Part shown: piece by piece, positions 1-13,800 of the stretch | How positions within the stretch are numbered: position 1 is the stretch's first letter | Layout: the number at the start of each line of letters is the position of its first letter | Source of the DNA: Phascolarctos cinereus | Taxonomy: Eukaryota; Chordata; Mammalia; Diprotodontia; Phascolarctidae | Assembly (NCBI RefSeq): GCF_002099425.1 | Contig: NW_018344227.1 | Location: 248,001 to 312,000 of the forward strand | Direction of reading: 5' to 3' | DNA length: 64,000 nucleotides | The notes under the pieces: generated by a model | What the model was told of the DNA's origin: nothing | What the model saw: the letters and a program-made list of their open reading frames with translations, nothing else | Database searches by the model: none | Made by a program: the position numbers and the translations under genes

Positions 1-1744
1 TAATGAGGGACCTGTGGCATCATTGCATATTCCAAACTGTATCCTACCCCCCAAAGATTGGCCCGAAGGATCACAGACTTAGAGCTGGAGAGGGACCTTA
101 GAGCCCCTTCCAGGCCCAAAAGAAACCTCCAGACTTGGCCAAGGCTACCCACTAGTAGCAAGTGATGGGAAAAAAAAAGGCGAGAGTGAAGGGTCTGTGA
201 TTCCAAATCCTTCGTGCCATTCCTGCCCTTTTCTTTATGAACTTTGATGCATCGTGCCTCTCTTTACCCAGCACCAGGAAGCCCCTTTGCCCCTCCTCTT
301 ATCTCTAGTGTTTGAAAGTACTGCTATATGTCTCAGGAAATGCTGTATGTGAAGCCTGCATCCAGTAGCACCCAATGGGCGTGCACATGGTGAGGTGAAC
401 GTGTCTGGTTATGCTGTCGGTGTTGAATGGAGTGTCGAATGGGAGGAAAGCTACAATGTTGGGGGTGGGGGTAGGGAGGAAGGTGATCTTTTTCCCAGTG
501 TAATTTCTTCAGTTCAGGATGAGAGAGAGGGAACCCCCTCTAAGTATTGCAGTTCTTGTGGAGTGGGACACCAGGTTTGAATGTTTTGCATCCTCCTCTA
601 CCTTGACTTTTTTTTTTCCTTTGGGGGAAATTACCGTTGATGACCCTAGAATAAATTCATCTCCTTTCAAATTTAGGATCCACAGATAGCATTTGAAGGC
701 TGTGGTTTCTGTTTTCTCTCACCACACAGTGAGCATTTATTAAGCACCTAATCACATTGAAAAGTGAATCAAATAGGCTTCCCACAAAAAGGACTCCTGA
801 ACGTGCTTCCTGAAGCATTTCTCAGCACCTCTCCTAGTACATATAATTGAAGTAGAAGGTATAACAGCTTCTGAAGCTTCTTTGAGGTGTGGATGTTTGA
901 GGTTGACTTGGCTGCCAGACGGGTGTGAGAGAGTAAGCTGCTGGCAAATTTTATTGCTGGAGCAGGCAACTCTGGAAACTGCCTGGAAATGTGAAAGTTT
1001 ATTTTTCTCCTGAAGGAGATGAATCCCTGAATCATCCCAGCACTGAAAGATTTTGCCTTTCCAGTCAATCTTTCTTTACTTTTTATTTTTTTTCCCCTGA
1101 GGATTTAAGTTGTTTGCCTTTGGAAAAAGGACTGATAAATAAAGTCAGAGGGAAACTTCATCTATGAAGCAGCTAAAACAGATGAGCAAATAACCTTACT
1201 TTTAAGATAATTTTTACTTGTAATTTGCTGCTTATATACCTGCTTTTTACTTAGTTGCTCATCACACCTAATATATTCTGAAATTCATCCTCTTAGGATC
1301 CTGGATGATTGTACAGGATTTAAACCGTATAGACTGTACCAAGTTCCTGAGCCTGTTAGCTTTTTAAATCCTATTCTGGGTCTTTGTGGGGGCAGTGAAG
1401 GGAGGAGAGGCCTAATAATGTGGTTAGGTTGGAGGAAAAGAACCAATAACCCTGAGCCTGTTTCTAACCATTGAAGTAGCAAACCCCATAATAACAACTA
1501 CCCACATCACTCTAGGACTTCCCAAATCCTAACACATTCTTAACACCTAGCTCCTTTGACCCTCACAACTAATCCTATGAAAGAGAATGTAAGCCTTCCT
1601 CCCTTTCCCAGGATTAAATGTGACTGTGAATTCTCCCTTGCCTTCCGATCCTTGTGTCACTCTTGAGTAGGGACCTGCCCTTCCTGAAGGCCCTCTTTAG
1701 CTCTTTGGACATTGCATAGCTACCAATGGACTTGGCCATTGGTT
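1..1744. other. Non-coding DNA upstream of the first visible exon
   Basis: No supported exon. A weak MIR-like stretch (agagctggagagggacct type) lies near 75-175. There is no CpG island, so the promoter of the NT5DC gene does not seem to be here. Confidence 0.5.
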
Positions 1745-1925
1745 CTACATTGGTCTTGCTGCATTATGGACTTTGAACACAGAAAGGCCTGGGTTCATAT
1801 GCCACCTCTGTCACTTAGGAAGTGTGTGGCCTTGAACAAGCAACTTAATCTATGTCTAAAGCTCTAAACCTCAGTTTCCTCATCTGTAAAATGAGAATAG
1901 TAACTAGCATCTACTACTGTTATAA
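1745..1925 (+). repeat. MIR SINE
   Basis: It carries the MIR core and tail: 'ggcctgggttcatatgcca', then 'gaacaagcaacttaatcta' and 'tcagtttcctcatctgtaaa'. It is diverged and has no visible target duplication. Confidence 0.8.
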
Positions 1926-3330
1926 CAACAAGCATTTATTAAGTACCTACTAAGTGCCAGTCACTGTACTAAGGTCTAGGGCTATTACATCAACAATAAA
2001 AAAGTAGTACCTGCCCTCAAGGAGTTTACGTTCTGTTGGAGGAAAACAACACATACATAGAAAATTAAGCACAAACTATATACAAAGTAGTTTCTGGGGA
2101 AGGGGAGGTAACACATCAAATAAAGTGTTGGGTTTGGAGTCAGGAAGATCTGAATTCAAATTCTGTTTCAGACACATACTAGCTGAGTGACGCTGGACAA
2201 GTCACTTTACCTCTGTCTGCCTCCATTTCTTCAACTATAAAATGGAGTTCATAATAGCACCGCCATGTCTGAGTGGTTGTGAGGATCAAATGAGATAATT
2301 GTAAAGCACTTAGCATAGTGCCTGGCACTTAGATTGCTTCTTAATAAATACTTCTTCCTTTCCCTTCCCCATAGCCCCTCCCCCAAGATACTCTAAACTG
2401 GGGAGGCCAACCTCCTTGTAGGTAGCCAGGGATTCCATGAAGCAGAGGCAAGAAGGGACTGAATTCTAACCATAGGGAAAGTGCAGAGCCAGGAGATGGA
2501 GTGTTATATATAGCTGGCCAGAATGTCAAGGGAGGGGAATGTGCTAAGTCTGGAAAGGTAGGCAGTAGTAATGATTGTGAAGGGCTTAAGCTGAACCAAG
2601 AGGTGTGTGTTTGATCCTAGAAGCAATAGGAAGCCGCTGGAATTTCTTGAGCAGAGCAATAATATCACAAGTCACACAAGTGCTTTATGAGTATCATTTG
2701 GCTAGCTTCATGGAAGATGTCGAGGACTATTGCAGTAGTCCAAGTGATTGGTGCTGACAGTTTGAACCAGGGCCTGTGGCCACAGGAGGAGGAGGGAACA
2801 GATGTAAGATGTTGTGGAGATAAAACTGATTGAAAAGAAGGGGTGAAGGAGGATGACCAGTTGAGGATCCCTACATAGCTTTAAACCCAGGTGACTTGGG
2901 AAGAAGGAAGAGTCTTGCGGGGTGGGGGGGGGGGAGATAGTTCTGTTTGGGACATTGAATTTGTGCTACCTAGGGACATCCACTGGAGATCTCTTCTAGG
3001 CAGTTGATGATTCAGGAGTAGAGTTCAAGAAACTAAGGTTGGTTATTTCAATCTGGGAGTCATCTATTAGAGATGATAAGTAGATCCAGGGTAGATGCTG
3101 AGATCATAGAGAAGGGAAATGTAGATAGAGGAAAGAGAAGGCCCACGAGAGAACCTTGGAGATAGCCATGGCTGAGCCATTCCTGATAATAAAACAAAAA
3201 TTGACAAGGAGTGACCAGACAGGAAGGAAGAGAACAAGGGAAGAAGAAATGTCTGAGAAGACGGAGGGGGTCTGCAGTGCCAAATGCTTCAGAGATCAGC
3301 CCACCTCACTAAGGCACAAAGAAAATGCTG
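1926..3330 (+). repeat. Old interspersed repeat (name not recalled), split by a MIR-type copy
   Basis: It begins 'agcatttattaagtaccta' and 'gtgccagtcactgtactaag', and later has 'tattgcagtagtccaagtg' and 'gtgccaaatgcttcagaga'. The same unit recurs in pieces near 10.85-11.64, 24.29-25.23 and 50.04-50.61 kb. A MIR-type SINE (about 2117-2345) interrupts it. The short open frame at 3156-3461 is part of this repeat. Confidence 0.6.
2117..2345 (+). repeat. MIR/THER1-type SINE within the older repeat
   Basis: Recognisable by 'tttggagtcaggaagatctg', 'ctagctgagtgacgctgga' and 'aaatgagataattgtaaagc'. It lies between two parts of the older repeat. Confidence 0.7.
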
Positions 3331-5141
3331 CATGGAAAGCGCTCTGCCAACTAGAAAGTGCTCTATGGAAATTTCATTTGGTCTTGGTGAGAATATCTAC
3401 ACAATTCTGGGTTGAGAGCCTGCTAAAACCTACTCGTTCCTTGACATTGCCCTGTGGGTGAGCACTGTAGCATTATACTCATTTGACATGGGAAAACTGA
3501 AGCTCAGAAAGATTTTTAAGTTGTCTAAGGGCTTGGCCTTGCCCTGCTTTCCCCAGTAAATCTCAGGGAAGTATTGAGTCTGGAGCTCAGGTCTCTACAG
3601 CTCCCTGACAATACTATCCCTCTACTTCAAAGATTCTTAACCTGGGGTCCATAAACTTGTTTTTAAAATATTTTTAAAACTGCATTTCAATAATTGGTTT
3701 CCTTTGTAATCCTACTCATTTTAAAACGTTCTTTAGAATGTGTCTTTAGTCACTAGACTGCCTGCCCAAGGAGGGCATAACATCCAAAAAGTTATAACTT
3801 AATTGACCTGTTCTCTTTCCACCTAAGGTCATCTTTCTTTTGCCTCCATGTGCTTTGACAGCCCATGGGTGTAGGAGCCCCAAGCACAGAAGAAAGCCAG
3901 AGTGGCAACACTCCGTTGGCAGTTTTCTGTACTGGAGGCTCCATGCTACCCAACTCTGAGAACATTCCAAACCCTACTGGGAGGGCTTCAGAATGGTATG
4001 CTTGTAACAGGCCAGTTGTTCGGGCTTCTGGAGTATGACCAAGTGTTTTGGAAAGCAAATTAGGGGAGAGGGGGTGGGGGCAGGGGCCGGAAGAGCTTAT
4101 TCTCTCAGGCATTTTGCTTCAGGCTGGTGGAACAAACTGCTTGTTGCTTTTCACTCAAATAGAGAGAACCCTGCACCCTTACCCACAGCTTTCCTAATTG
4201 AGAAGTGTGATATTTTAGGAAAACTTAAAGCTTAGAAATGAAATCTTATTTGTTTCCTTTCTCTATAACACGTATCCACTAGCACATGTTCCAAAAGTGG
4301 AGACAAGTCAAACAAAGAAGAACTATGTCTGACTCAGTACAATAGGGAAAGTGTATTTGATTCTGTAAATAACAAGAAAGACCCATTTTGAAAGAATCCA
4401 TAGAGATTCATTTTCCAATTCTCAGTTTGAAAATAACAACTCTGTTTTTAAAAACAACTCTCGTCTTTTATTGGTATGCAGAGTACAGCAGAACTGGGGT
4501 ACAGCAAATTTGGCCCACTGCTGATTTTGGTACAGCCCAGTTTTTATATTTGTAAATAAAATTTTGTTTTATCAAAAAGATATAAAAACCATTCTTAGCT
4601 CACTAGCTGTTTAAAAAAAAAAACAGGCTAGAGTTGAATTTAGCCCATTTGCCAACCTCTAGTAAGGAATCCCCCCATACCAATGCAGAGCAATGATCAG
4701 CTTGCACCTTCAAGTCTCAGAGAAGTGAAATGCCTAGTACAACAGGTCACAGGACCAGCATGAGGCAGAGGCATTACTGGAACCCAGGGCTACCTGATGC
4801 TTTTGGTCAATCTGCTGTGCTGACAATTGTCATATCTAATTTTGGTTTTTGATATTGTAACTTTTTATTAGCTCTCTGGGGAAAGAGAAGGGTATGAGCC
4901 AAGCAGGTAATAATAAGTCCCAAAAAAATGAATTTCAAGGATGTGGCCACATAAAGCTCTTGGTTTGGCAACTGGAGGGTAATAATCTAGTTGCAATTGG
5001 ACCATGCCATTTCTGCTCCTAGAAGGGCCTTTGGAGATAGTCTGTTCTGTCACCCTCATTCTACTGGGAAAGAATTCAAGGCAAGGAGAGGAGTGATTTA
5101 ACCCAAGATCACTTTTCTAGTTTTGCAAGTAGAGACTATAA
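3331..5141. other. Non-coding DNA with weak MIR relics
   Basis: MIR-like remains are seen near 3475-3620, 4680-4830 and 5010-5130. The AT-rich part at 4200-4620 shows no identified element. No exon is supported. Confidence 0.5.
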
Positions 5142-5300
5142 GGGGCAGGTAGGTGGCACAGTGGATAGAGCACTGGCCCTGAAGTCAGGAGGACCTAAGT
5201 TCAAATCCAACCTCAGACCAAACGCTTGACCCTTACGAGCTGTGTGACACTGGGCAAGTCACTTAACCCCAATTGCCTAAAAATAAAAAAATTTTAAAAA
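5142..5300 (+). repeat. Marsupial tRNA-like SINE (WALLSI type)
   Basis: Head 'ggggcaggtaggtggcacag', tail 'gcaagtcacttaaccccaat' and an A-rich end. It is flanked by a near-perfect duplication of 'gtagaga(c/t)t', marking retrotransposition. Confidence 0.92.
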
Positions 5301-7193
5301 GTAGAGATTGTAAGTCTCTGTAAATAAGAGGCCCAGCTTCAGACCACCTCTTCCTAGTGTATAGACCTCTCCCATACTAATTAATCCTCACTCTATTGAA
5401 GGCTCTACATTTCAGATGGGCTTTTGGAAGTCTTGGTGCCTGTTTCTACCTCTCTTGTTTAGGGCCCCCATATGTTTGGACATCTGGGACCCAACTTAGT
5501 TTTGAAATTCTGTTTACTGGGACTTAATTTCTTGAGGGCCCTAGGCAAAGGAATTCCCCATAATCCGATGGATTGGGTAGGAGGGCTGAATATATTTCTC
5601 AAAAATAAGCATATAATGTATATGAGAGTAATTTAAGAATCTACATGCATGTTATTGTCAGCAGATTTCCAAGGTAAAATTCTGAAAGAGCAGAGTCCCT
5701 TCCTTCTTCATTTGCCTTCAGTATAACCCTAACTCTGCAGCTCTCACAATCCCTTTGACTCGTTTCAGAGAGGAACTGTAGAGAAAGAAGGCCCACAGAG
5801 AAGGAGAATTGGGAATGCTTCCAGAAATTTCTCCTGCCTGCACTTTGGACACCATTGGATGGCTTGTCTCTTCTGTCTTGGCCTCCTTGGCTGAGAGGCT
5901 TTGCTGCCTCCTGGCTCTGCACGTCCTACAGGAAGCTCAGACTCCAGGCTTGTAGTTGGGGAAACCACATGGAATCACTTTGCAGGCAGTTCAGTTCTAA
6001 ATGAATTCTTAATGAATTCCTTACTGAAAGAACCTCAGTGTGCACATGCCTCCATCTTGGAGCTCCTCTCTGAATTCTGTGGCAAAAGTGAATGCAACTC
6101 AAATTCCTGATGAGAAGAATGGTCACTCACCTACCAGTCTAGTTTGTACCAGGAAAAATAGGGCACTTGCCTATTCTGAGTTAAGCAGCTAACTGTGGGT
6201 CCTGAAAATATGTCAGGGAGGAACTGTGGTTTTCTCTAGGCAAATCACACAAAACGAGCAGGCAAACAGTTAACATTTCCATCGTCACTATAAAGAAAGT
6301 GAAGACTAGACCTTGAGCACTCTTAGAGGAAGCGTTTCTGGGAGCATTGGTTATTTGGTGATGGAAAGAGCCAGGATTGAGGACGATCATTTCTTTGATT
6401 CCTGGTTCCTGCTATCTCAGTGTTGGTTGTACTGAAAGGCTGTGTTTGTATCAAACTGCTGTTTCTCTGAGGCTTAAAAGAAGTTGGGAAGAAGTTATTC
6501 ATCACAGGAATGACACAGCGTGAGTTTCCATCAAGAAGAAACTGTTTCAGGAAAGTGTGTACCAGTGCAAAATGCATTGTATCTTAGGATTACATTAATT
6601 TTAAGCAGAACATGAAAGGATTGGTTGAGCTCCTAGATCTAGACATTAGGAACTGCATGATAAGATATTGTGATAGAAATGCTTTAAGCTTTCAGAATGT
6701 GATACAAATGCTTGGGAAGCAAGGTGTCTAGTGATGGTACTGCAGTTAATAAATTAGATGTTGGGCAGCTTCCCCCAATCTCTTGTCTTTGGAGGAGTCT
6801 TGGTACTGAAAACTTCACTTTGTGCCTAGCATTGTGTTATAAATACCCCCTCTTTTTTCCATTCAACGAGAAGTAAAGCATTTGGGGCACCACTTACTTG
6901 AGAAATACTGCACTAGTATCCTGAGTTGCAAGAGGCCTTACAAAGTTCAGCTCTCTCCTTTTATAGAGGTAGAAGTGAAGGCCTACAGAGCTTAGAAATG
7001 CATATGATTTACTAATCCATAATTACCTAGCAATTTGCTCTGCTAGGCCCTAGAAGCAAACCCCAGAATATTTGTTATCCGCTCTCTGTCTCTCTGCTGC
7101 CACTTTCTACCATGACTCAGGATTAGGTATATCCTCTTGGTGGCAGGAGCTTTCCCTAAATTCTCCTGTCTGTCCCATATTTTGGGCTTTCAG
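5301..7193. other. Non-coding DNA before the first visible exon
   Basis: Mostly unique intron-like sequence. A MIR-like tail lies near 6930-7040. No upstream NT5DC exon was recognised here, although one ending in a single g of a split Asp codon is expected somewhere upstream. Confidence 0.5.
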
Positions 7194-7378
7194 ATCTGCT
7201 CCCCCCTGGTGTGTGTAACCTCCTGAACCCTTCCACCATCTACGCCAACAATGAGGTGTGCCTGGCTGACATTGAGATCTATGGTTTTGACTACGACTAC
7301 ACGCTGGCTCTGTACTCCAACTCCCTCCATTCCATGATTTACAACACTGCCAGGGACATCTTGGTGGAACAGTATAAG
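7194..7378 (+). CDS. NT5DC2: Coding exon 1 of those visible (HAD motif I)
   Basis: It follows a cag acceptor and ends in aag|gtaagg. It encodes residues 1-61, starting [12 protein letters not shown] and holding the nucleophile motif FDYDYTLA. The two bases before the first full codon ('at') must pair with one base of an upstream exon, giving Asp if that base is g, as in the family's ELTD-LLPP junction. Its 185 bases are not a multiple of three. Confidence 0.9.
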
Positions 7379-7801
7379 GTAAGGGAGGACTTTTCCCACC
7401 TGGTCAGTGGCCTGGCCCTCACTGTCCCACTTGGGAAGTGCAAAGCATGCATGTTGATGAATACATAACATGTCATTGACTCTTTGGAATTTCATTGGTT
7501 CTTGAGGTACCATCCAGCCTGATGACAAAGTTTGAGTCGGACCAGTTGCCTAGTTTGGTTTGGTTTTGAGGGGGACAAGGAAGGGAGGAGGTTATATAAA
7601 TCTCCCTAAATGTAAGCAAAGGGAATCTTTGGAGACTTGCTCTCAGGGGGCGTGTGGGATACTTATATGTTTATGGCACTGGAGAAGTAGAGGCAGAAGA
7701 CCTTGTTGCAAATCCCAGGTTTGACTTTGGTTTGCTTCACCCACAGCAAATCACTTTGACCTCCCTGAGCTTCAATTTCCTCATCTGCAAAATAGGGTGT
7801 A

Positions 7802-7834
<33 letters not shown>

Positions 7835-10800
7835 CAGAGAGACATCAACACTATCACCTTCTAAAATAACTGCCTCTTAAGTCTAAGAAGAGGTTTAATG
7901 ATTGAATTATGAGGTGGTTTTGGTGCTTTTCATTATGGCCACTTTCAAAAGGCAAATGGTTTTCATTCTGGCTCTTTTCCCTACTGCCTCCTCATCTCCA
8001 CTTTCTAGAACACAAGTGAAGACTCTACGAAGCAGAAAGTATTAACGCTCCTTAGTCGTGGCTGACACGCTGCTGAAGGCCCCATGTCTCTGAACTGAGA
8101 CTAGATAGAGCTTGGCTTGCAGTGCCATTTTTTGGAGACAGCAATATAGGAGCAGTGCCTCCTCATTCCTCTTCCACTTCCTTTCTTCTTGCAGATAATT
8201 TTCTCTTTTTTTCCTTGTAGTATCCAGAAGGGATCCGCAAATATGACTACCTACCAAACTTTGCCATCCGAGGATTGCACTATGACATTCCCAAGGTAAG
8301 GCCCCTCTGATTGCTTTGGTCGAGTACCTTGGTGGGAGTTAGGGTGTATCCTTGCCTACTTTTCATCCTTCCATCTCTCTGCAAAAAAGTGTCTAGGTAA
8401 GGTAAGGTGACCTCTCAGAAAATTCTTTTGGTGGGTTTTCCATGTACTTATTGAGTCTCTTCCCACTGGGCTTATCCAGGGCTTACTGATGAAGATCGAT
8501 GCCTTCCATTACATCCAGCTGGGCACCGTATACAGGTGAGACTTTCAGGAATGGGGCATATGGGGAGAGGTGGACACACAATAGTGGCCTCAGAATTTTG
8601 CTAAATGGCAAAAAAAAAATCTAACACATAGAGAAGTGAAAATTCCATGAGGATATAGTCATTGTTTTGTGGGCAGGAGTGTTGTCTTAGAGACATTGGG
8701 GTATTAGTGTAGGTTAGCTCTCATTCATTTGCTCTATTAGATATCCACTTCCCTTCCGTATCCTATACGGAAGAGTCCCAGAGTCCCATAGATAGAGGAA
8801 TCAGTTAAAGCTGACAGAAATCCATTTCCCTTCGCTGCCAACATGGTTATTTTGTTTTTCTGAGAATGGATGATGACTTTTGACCAGAAGGTATGAATCT
8901 TCTCCCCAGTCTGGCTTGATTTCCTCATTGCTCAGACATGCCCACATTGGGACACCAAGGACAGGCTGATTGGCAAACCCAGGCTTGCAGATGTACATCT
9001 GGAAGAGATCCCTTGCTCCAGAATGTTTTTTTTTCCCTCTCCACAATTATCCATTCTTTCAAATGGTCTGTGCATCTCCACCTTTTCTCTCATGGTTTGT
9101 TTGCTCTTTGTAATCTTTCCTAGGGGCCTCAAGCCAGTCCCAGATGAAGAAGTGACTGAGTTGTATCAAGGCACACATCACATCCCCCTCCACCAGGTTA
9201 GCGGATTCTATGGCAAGGTGAGTTGACAGAGACTTGAGCCTCCCTCCCCTGAGGGTAAGTCTAATAATAATTGAAGGGAAAGGGTGGGAGTGGGGCATCA
9301 GGGAAATTGGCTTTTGTGATCACTCTTGGCTCACTCATCTATAGCCTTTTGTAACTAAACAGTCTAAAGACTGGACTTTACCCAAGGTGCAGTCCTTCCC
9401 ACAAGCCTCTACATCAGGAGTTACCTTCCTGCTCACCTTTCCTCAGAGAAAGGTCAGGATTTAAAACCTAATGTCCTAACTCCAAGGCCAGCACTCTCTA
9501 TTGCATCACAAATCTGGTTCTGATGCTTCCTAGTCAAGCCTGTTCCTCAAGGGAACTCTTATTCCTGTTAGATTCTCATCTCCCTGGACCTCCGTGTTAC
9601 ACTAGCTCGGAGTTTTAGACAGCCTATGCTTTGCTGGTGATATTCATGCTGCTTAAAGGCAAGTAGACAGGTCTGGAGACCTCCCTCCCCTGTGCACACA
9701 CCCGCTGGTGTCTGCCACCCAGCCTGTTCCCCAAAGTGACCAGGTATGATGGAGAGAGAGAGGAATTTGATTTGCATCTTTGTTAGCTAAAGAAATCCTT
9801 GGGGATCGAGGTAGTTAGGTGCCTGTAGTGAGGGGAGTCTAGTACCTGTCCATCATTGACTGACTCAGCAACCTCAAAAACAGGAACTTTGGATATGGAT
9901 GGGTTGGAACCTATGGTAGTTTCTGGAGGCTGCCATTTCTGGAGCTATTGTCAGAACAGAAACCTTGGGCGTCAAGGAGGTGAATGGGCAGTTGTTAGTA
10001 AAGCCACCTGCCTTGTATCTCTTGTCATTGGTGAGGAATCCTAAGCCATGGCTCTGTCACTTTTCCAGGGCTCCATTGCAAGATACTTAACACCTATTCC
10101 TCCAAGCATCTTACCCTCTCTTCCTTTCCTGGCTTTCTCAGGGACCAGCAGTGAAGCAATTCATGGACATCTTTTCCCTTCCTGAGATGACCCTCCTTGC
10201 AGTGGCCAATGACTTCTTCATTTCCAATGACATTGATTATGACCCCATCCACCTTTATAAGGATGTCACGGTAATGCTTCCTCCTGCATACCTGTCTTCT
10301 TCCCTAGGTGGTTTCCAGCCTGAATTCCTCTTGAGCAAGGTTGTAGAGATTGGGGCTTCATGCATTCCATCTGAGCCAAAGGTAAACTCTCAGCTGTTGA
10401 ATACACTGGATCCTCAGCCTTCAGTCATTTCATGGCTACCAATGGAATGAGCTTTCTTTTCCATCAGTCGCTGGGGTTATGCCTAGAGGCCAGAGCTCTG
10501 AGAGAGTAGTGACTTGCTTCTCTGTAGTACATGGATACCATGTTAATGCCCTACTGGAACACTGATGGAGCACCTGTTCTGGAGTGTGCTGGCATAAGAC
10601 AACATCCTTACCTTTGAAGATGTAGCATCCTGGTGGGGAGATCATATCGTTGCATCCTTTATTTTATTTTCCTTTTTGTTATTTCATATTTGTTATTGTA
10701 TATTCTAAGTGCCAGTGCTGCTATGACAGTAGGTGCACTAGACAATCAAAAGATGTCATCAGGGGCTGGGGTGTTCACTGAAGGCTCCTGCAAGGAGCAG

Positions 10801-13800
10801 AACCTCAAAGGAAAGGTCAGGGATTTAAATTAGGGCAGTGCAAATGGATGGACCAGCTTAAATAAAGGCGCCATGACATATGTATGTAAGGCAGTGGTGA
10901 GGGCCAGGGAATTGAAGACAGTGACTAGTCAGAGAATTTGGTTTATGTAGGAGAGTAATAGGAGATAAGTTAGTGAGTTTAGACTATACTCAGGGGTTGG
11001 GATTGGAGGGGGAGTCAGCAAAGTTGTTACCTGCTAAGGGTGGTTTTAGAAAGATTCTCCTAAAGCCCAAGATGCTAAGCAGAGAGATAGGGAACCCATC
11101 TCAAAAGTTGTTAGACTAGTCTAGCCTGAATGATGATGATGGTGATGATGATCCTGGACTGGGATGGTACCCATGAGAATGGGAAGGAGGAGAGAATGAA
11201 CAAAATGCAATGACTGACTGGGGTGAAGGGAGAGGAATGAAGGATTCCCACATTCCTGCAAGCACCAATGAATGCTTGTATTGGAGGTGCTGTGCCAAGC
11301 ACCAGGTACAAAGATGAGTCGGGCCCAGTCCCTGCTCTGGAAGGGTTCCTGGGCTGCAGCAGGACAGGGTAGGGGCTCAGATAATGGCCGCCAAAGATAG
11401 ACCACAGATAGACCAAAGAACTGGCAAATAAAGAGGAAGGAGAGGGGACTGTGAGCAAGGAAATAAAGGGAGGCTTCTTAAAGGAGGTGGTATTTGAGTG
11501 GTGAGCAGGGCCTTGGAAGACGTGCACACTGGTCATTAATGGTGGTATCAACCAAAGGATGGACGTCGAAAACCATAGAGCATGTTTCAGGAACTGAGAG
11601 TTTGGCAGGGTCCTAGAGCAGTGTCAGGTAAGACTTGCAACAGCCCTTCAGGCTCCATTTGTAGAGGCTTTGGATTCTAGGCTAAGGAACTTCAAGTCTT
11701 TAAACTCTCTGAACTTTCATTTCCTTACCTTGGCATTAGGACTAGATTTCTAAGGTTGCTTATAGCTCTCGAGTCTTTTTTTTTTTTTACTTTATTTGTT
11801 AGGCAGTAGTGAACCCTTACAGGTTTTTGAAGAGAAGTGTTCATTTGGGAGAGGGAGTGTATAGGGTATAAATAAGGAAAGAAACTGGAGGCAATGAAGG
11901 CAACTATTCAGACATCCAAATGAGAGGAGATGCTTGAAGTAAGGCTGGGAAGATGGAGGGGGTGCATGGGAATGGTGCTGCAGGGCTCCAGTGCCAGAAA
12001 GAAGTGTCAGAGGGAAAGGTCTCGCCTCCCAGAGTTAGTGGAGCTGCAACCTCTCTTCCACGTCACTTTTCTTAGAAGAGGAAGGTTACTCTTTCTGAGA
12101 AATAGTTTCCAGGAGAGAGGCTGGTCATTTCTGCCAGAGAAGTTCTTGGTATCTATTGATTCCTGAAGAGCCCCAGACCCGATTTTGTGGCGTGACCCAT
12201 GGAAAGGATGAGGGGGGGTTTTTTGAGGGTGAGGGGTGTCTCCCTCCCTAATTTCTACCTGTGTGACCGAGAAATGGAAGGTTCTATCCTGCCCTCCTTT
12301 ATGTCCTTTCTTAGGGGAGGCTAGGCTATTGTGCAGAATGGCGTAGAGCAAAACACAGGCTATTTTCTTAGAGACAAAATCTCTTCCCCTGGAGGGGTAG
12401 CTGGGGGTTAGATAAGTTTGCATTTTTCTATATCTTTCTTAACATGAACTTGGGAAAGAACGAACTGTTCTGTTAGAGGAGAGCAGGAACCCTGAGCACA
12501 GGCCGTTTTCTCTTATCTTTTAGAAACAGCTGCCAAGGAAGCTCTGAAGCTTGGAAGGCCATAGAAATGTCACTGCCCAGTGAGCTCAGTGCGGAGGTTA
12601 AGACAGGCTAGAGAAGAGAGAGGCCTTTTTTGGAGTTCCCCCCCACCTCTGTACCCCTCTGAAACCACTACAGCTCCTCCCCTCAGTGAGACGAGCAAAC
12701 CTTTGGTAATTTCCCAGGCAGAAAGTCAACCTTTCCATTTGGTTTTCTAGCCCACACTTCTGGGCTTAGGTTTTTTAGTGAGCTGGACAGAGGCAGGGAG
12801 CTGCCAGTTGGCCCTAAGAGAGGAGGAATGGAATTGGAACCCCCAACTGGGAAGGATTTGGTTCTTGTTCCTCACTTCAGCCTCCCACAAAGTGACCCTC
12901 CAAAAGGCCACCACTTCAGCCGATGCATGTGCGAGATGCTAAGGATCCAAAACCCCCAAACCTCCTCAGTCCCTTCCCTCCTCACCCAGGCACCCACGGC
13001 TACACAGAAGACCGGTAAAGAGGGCCTGACAGGCATGTTGGGCTTCACACTTTTGTGGTCAGAGCAAATCCAGGGGCTGGGAATTGGGCCTGGGTGCTCC
13101 ATTTTAGGAAGGTTTGGATGAACATTAAGAGGATTTGAAGGAAGGTAGCCAGGATGGTAAGAGGACTGGAAGCCATCCGAGGGCTCCATCAAAGGAGTAA
13201 GGACAGAGGAGAGAAGACTTGGAGTGGCAAGAAGGAAGGCCAAACCAGGATTAGCAAGCGGGGGAAGGGGCCAAGGGGCCAGGAACATCAAAAGGGAGAG
13301 AATTTCCCCTTCATCAGAGGTTTCCAAGCAGAGGCTCTCCACTTCATTAGGACATTGTTGTTCAGATATGAAGTCAGGCTGGACTAGATGACCTGAAGTC
13401 CCTTCCTAGAGGGTTAGGTTGGGACATCAGAGAAAGGGGAGTAGCTTAAGTGAATGGCCCTTAGTCTCTTCGATTTCTTTTCTTTCTCTCACTCTCACTT
13501 TTGCTCCCCCCCTTCTCTCTTTTCTCTCTCCCCATTGTATGCCTTGCCCCCTCTCTCCCTCATCCCTCTTTTCTCTCACCCCATCTCTCTCCTCCCTTCT
13601 CTTCCCTCTCTCCTCCTCCCTCTCACCTTCCCCTCCCCTCTCCCCCCTTTCTCTCTCTTCCTCTCTCCCCTCTCTCTTCTTTCCCCTCCCCATTCTTCCA
13701 TTCCTCTCCTTTCTCTCTCCCTTTTATCTTCTCTCCCTCACCCCTCTCCCCATACCCATACCCTTTCTTCATCCCTGTGTCCAGTACTTTTCTACTCATG

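Noticed and set aside
3156-3461. 101-codon frame with a charged N-terminus
   Set aside because: The DNA is part of an old interspersed repeat seen elsewhere in the window.
1-7193. Search for the upstream NT5DC exon and for SMIM4 (human upstream neighbour)
   Set aside because: No stretch with matching coding signature and splice sites could be supported.
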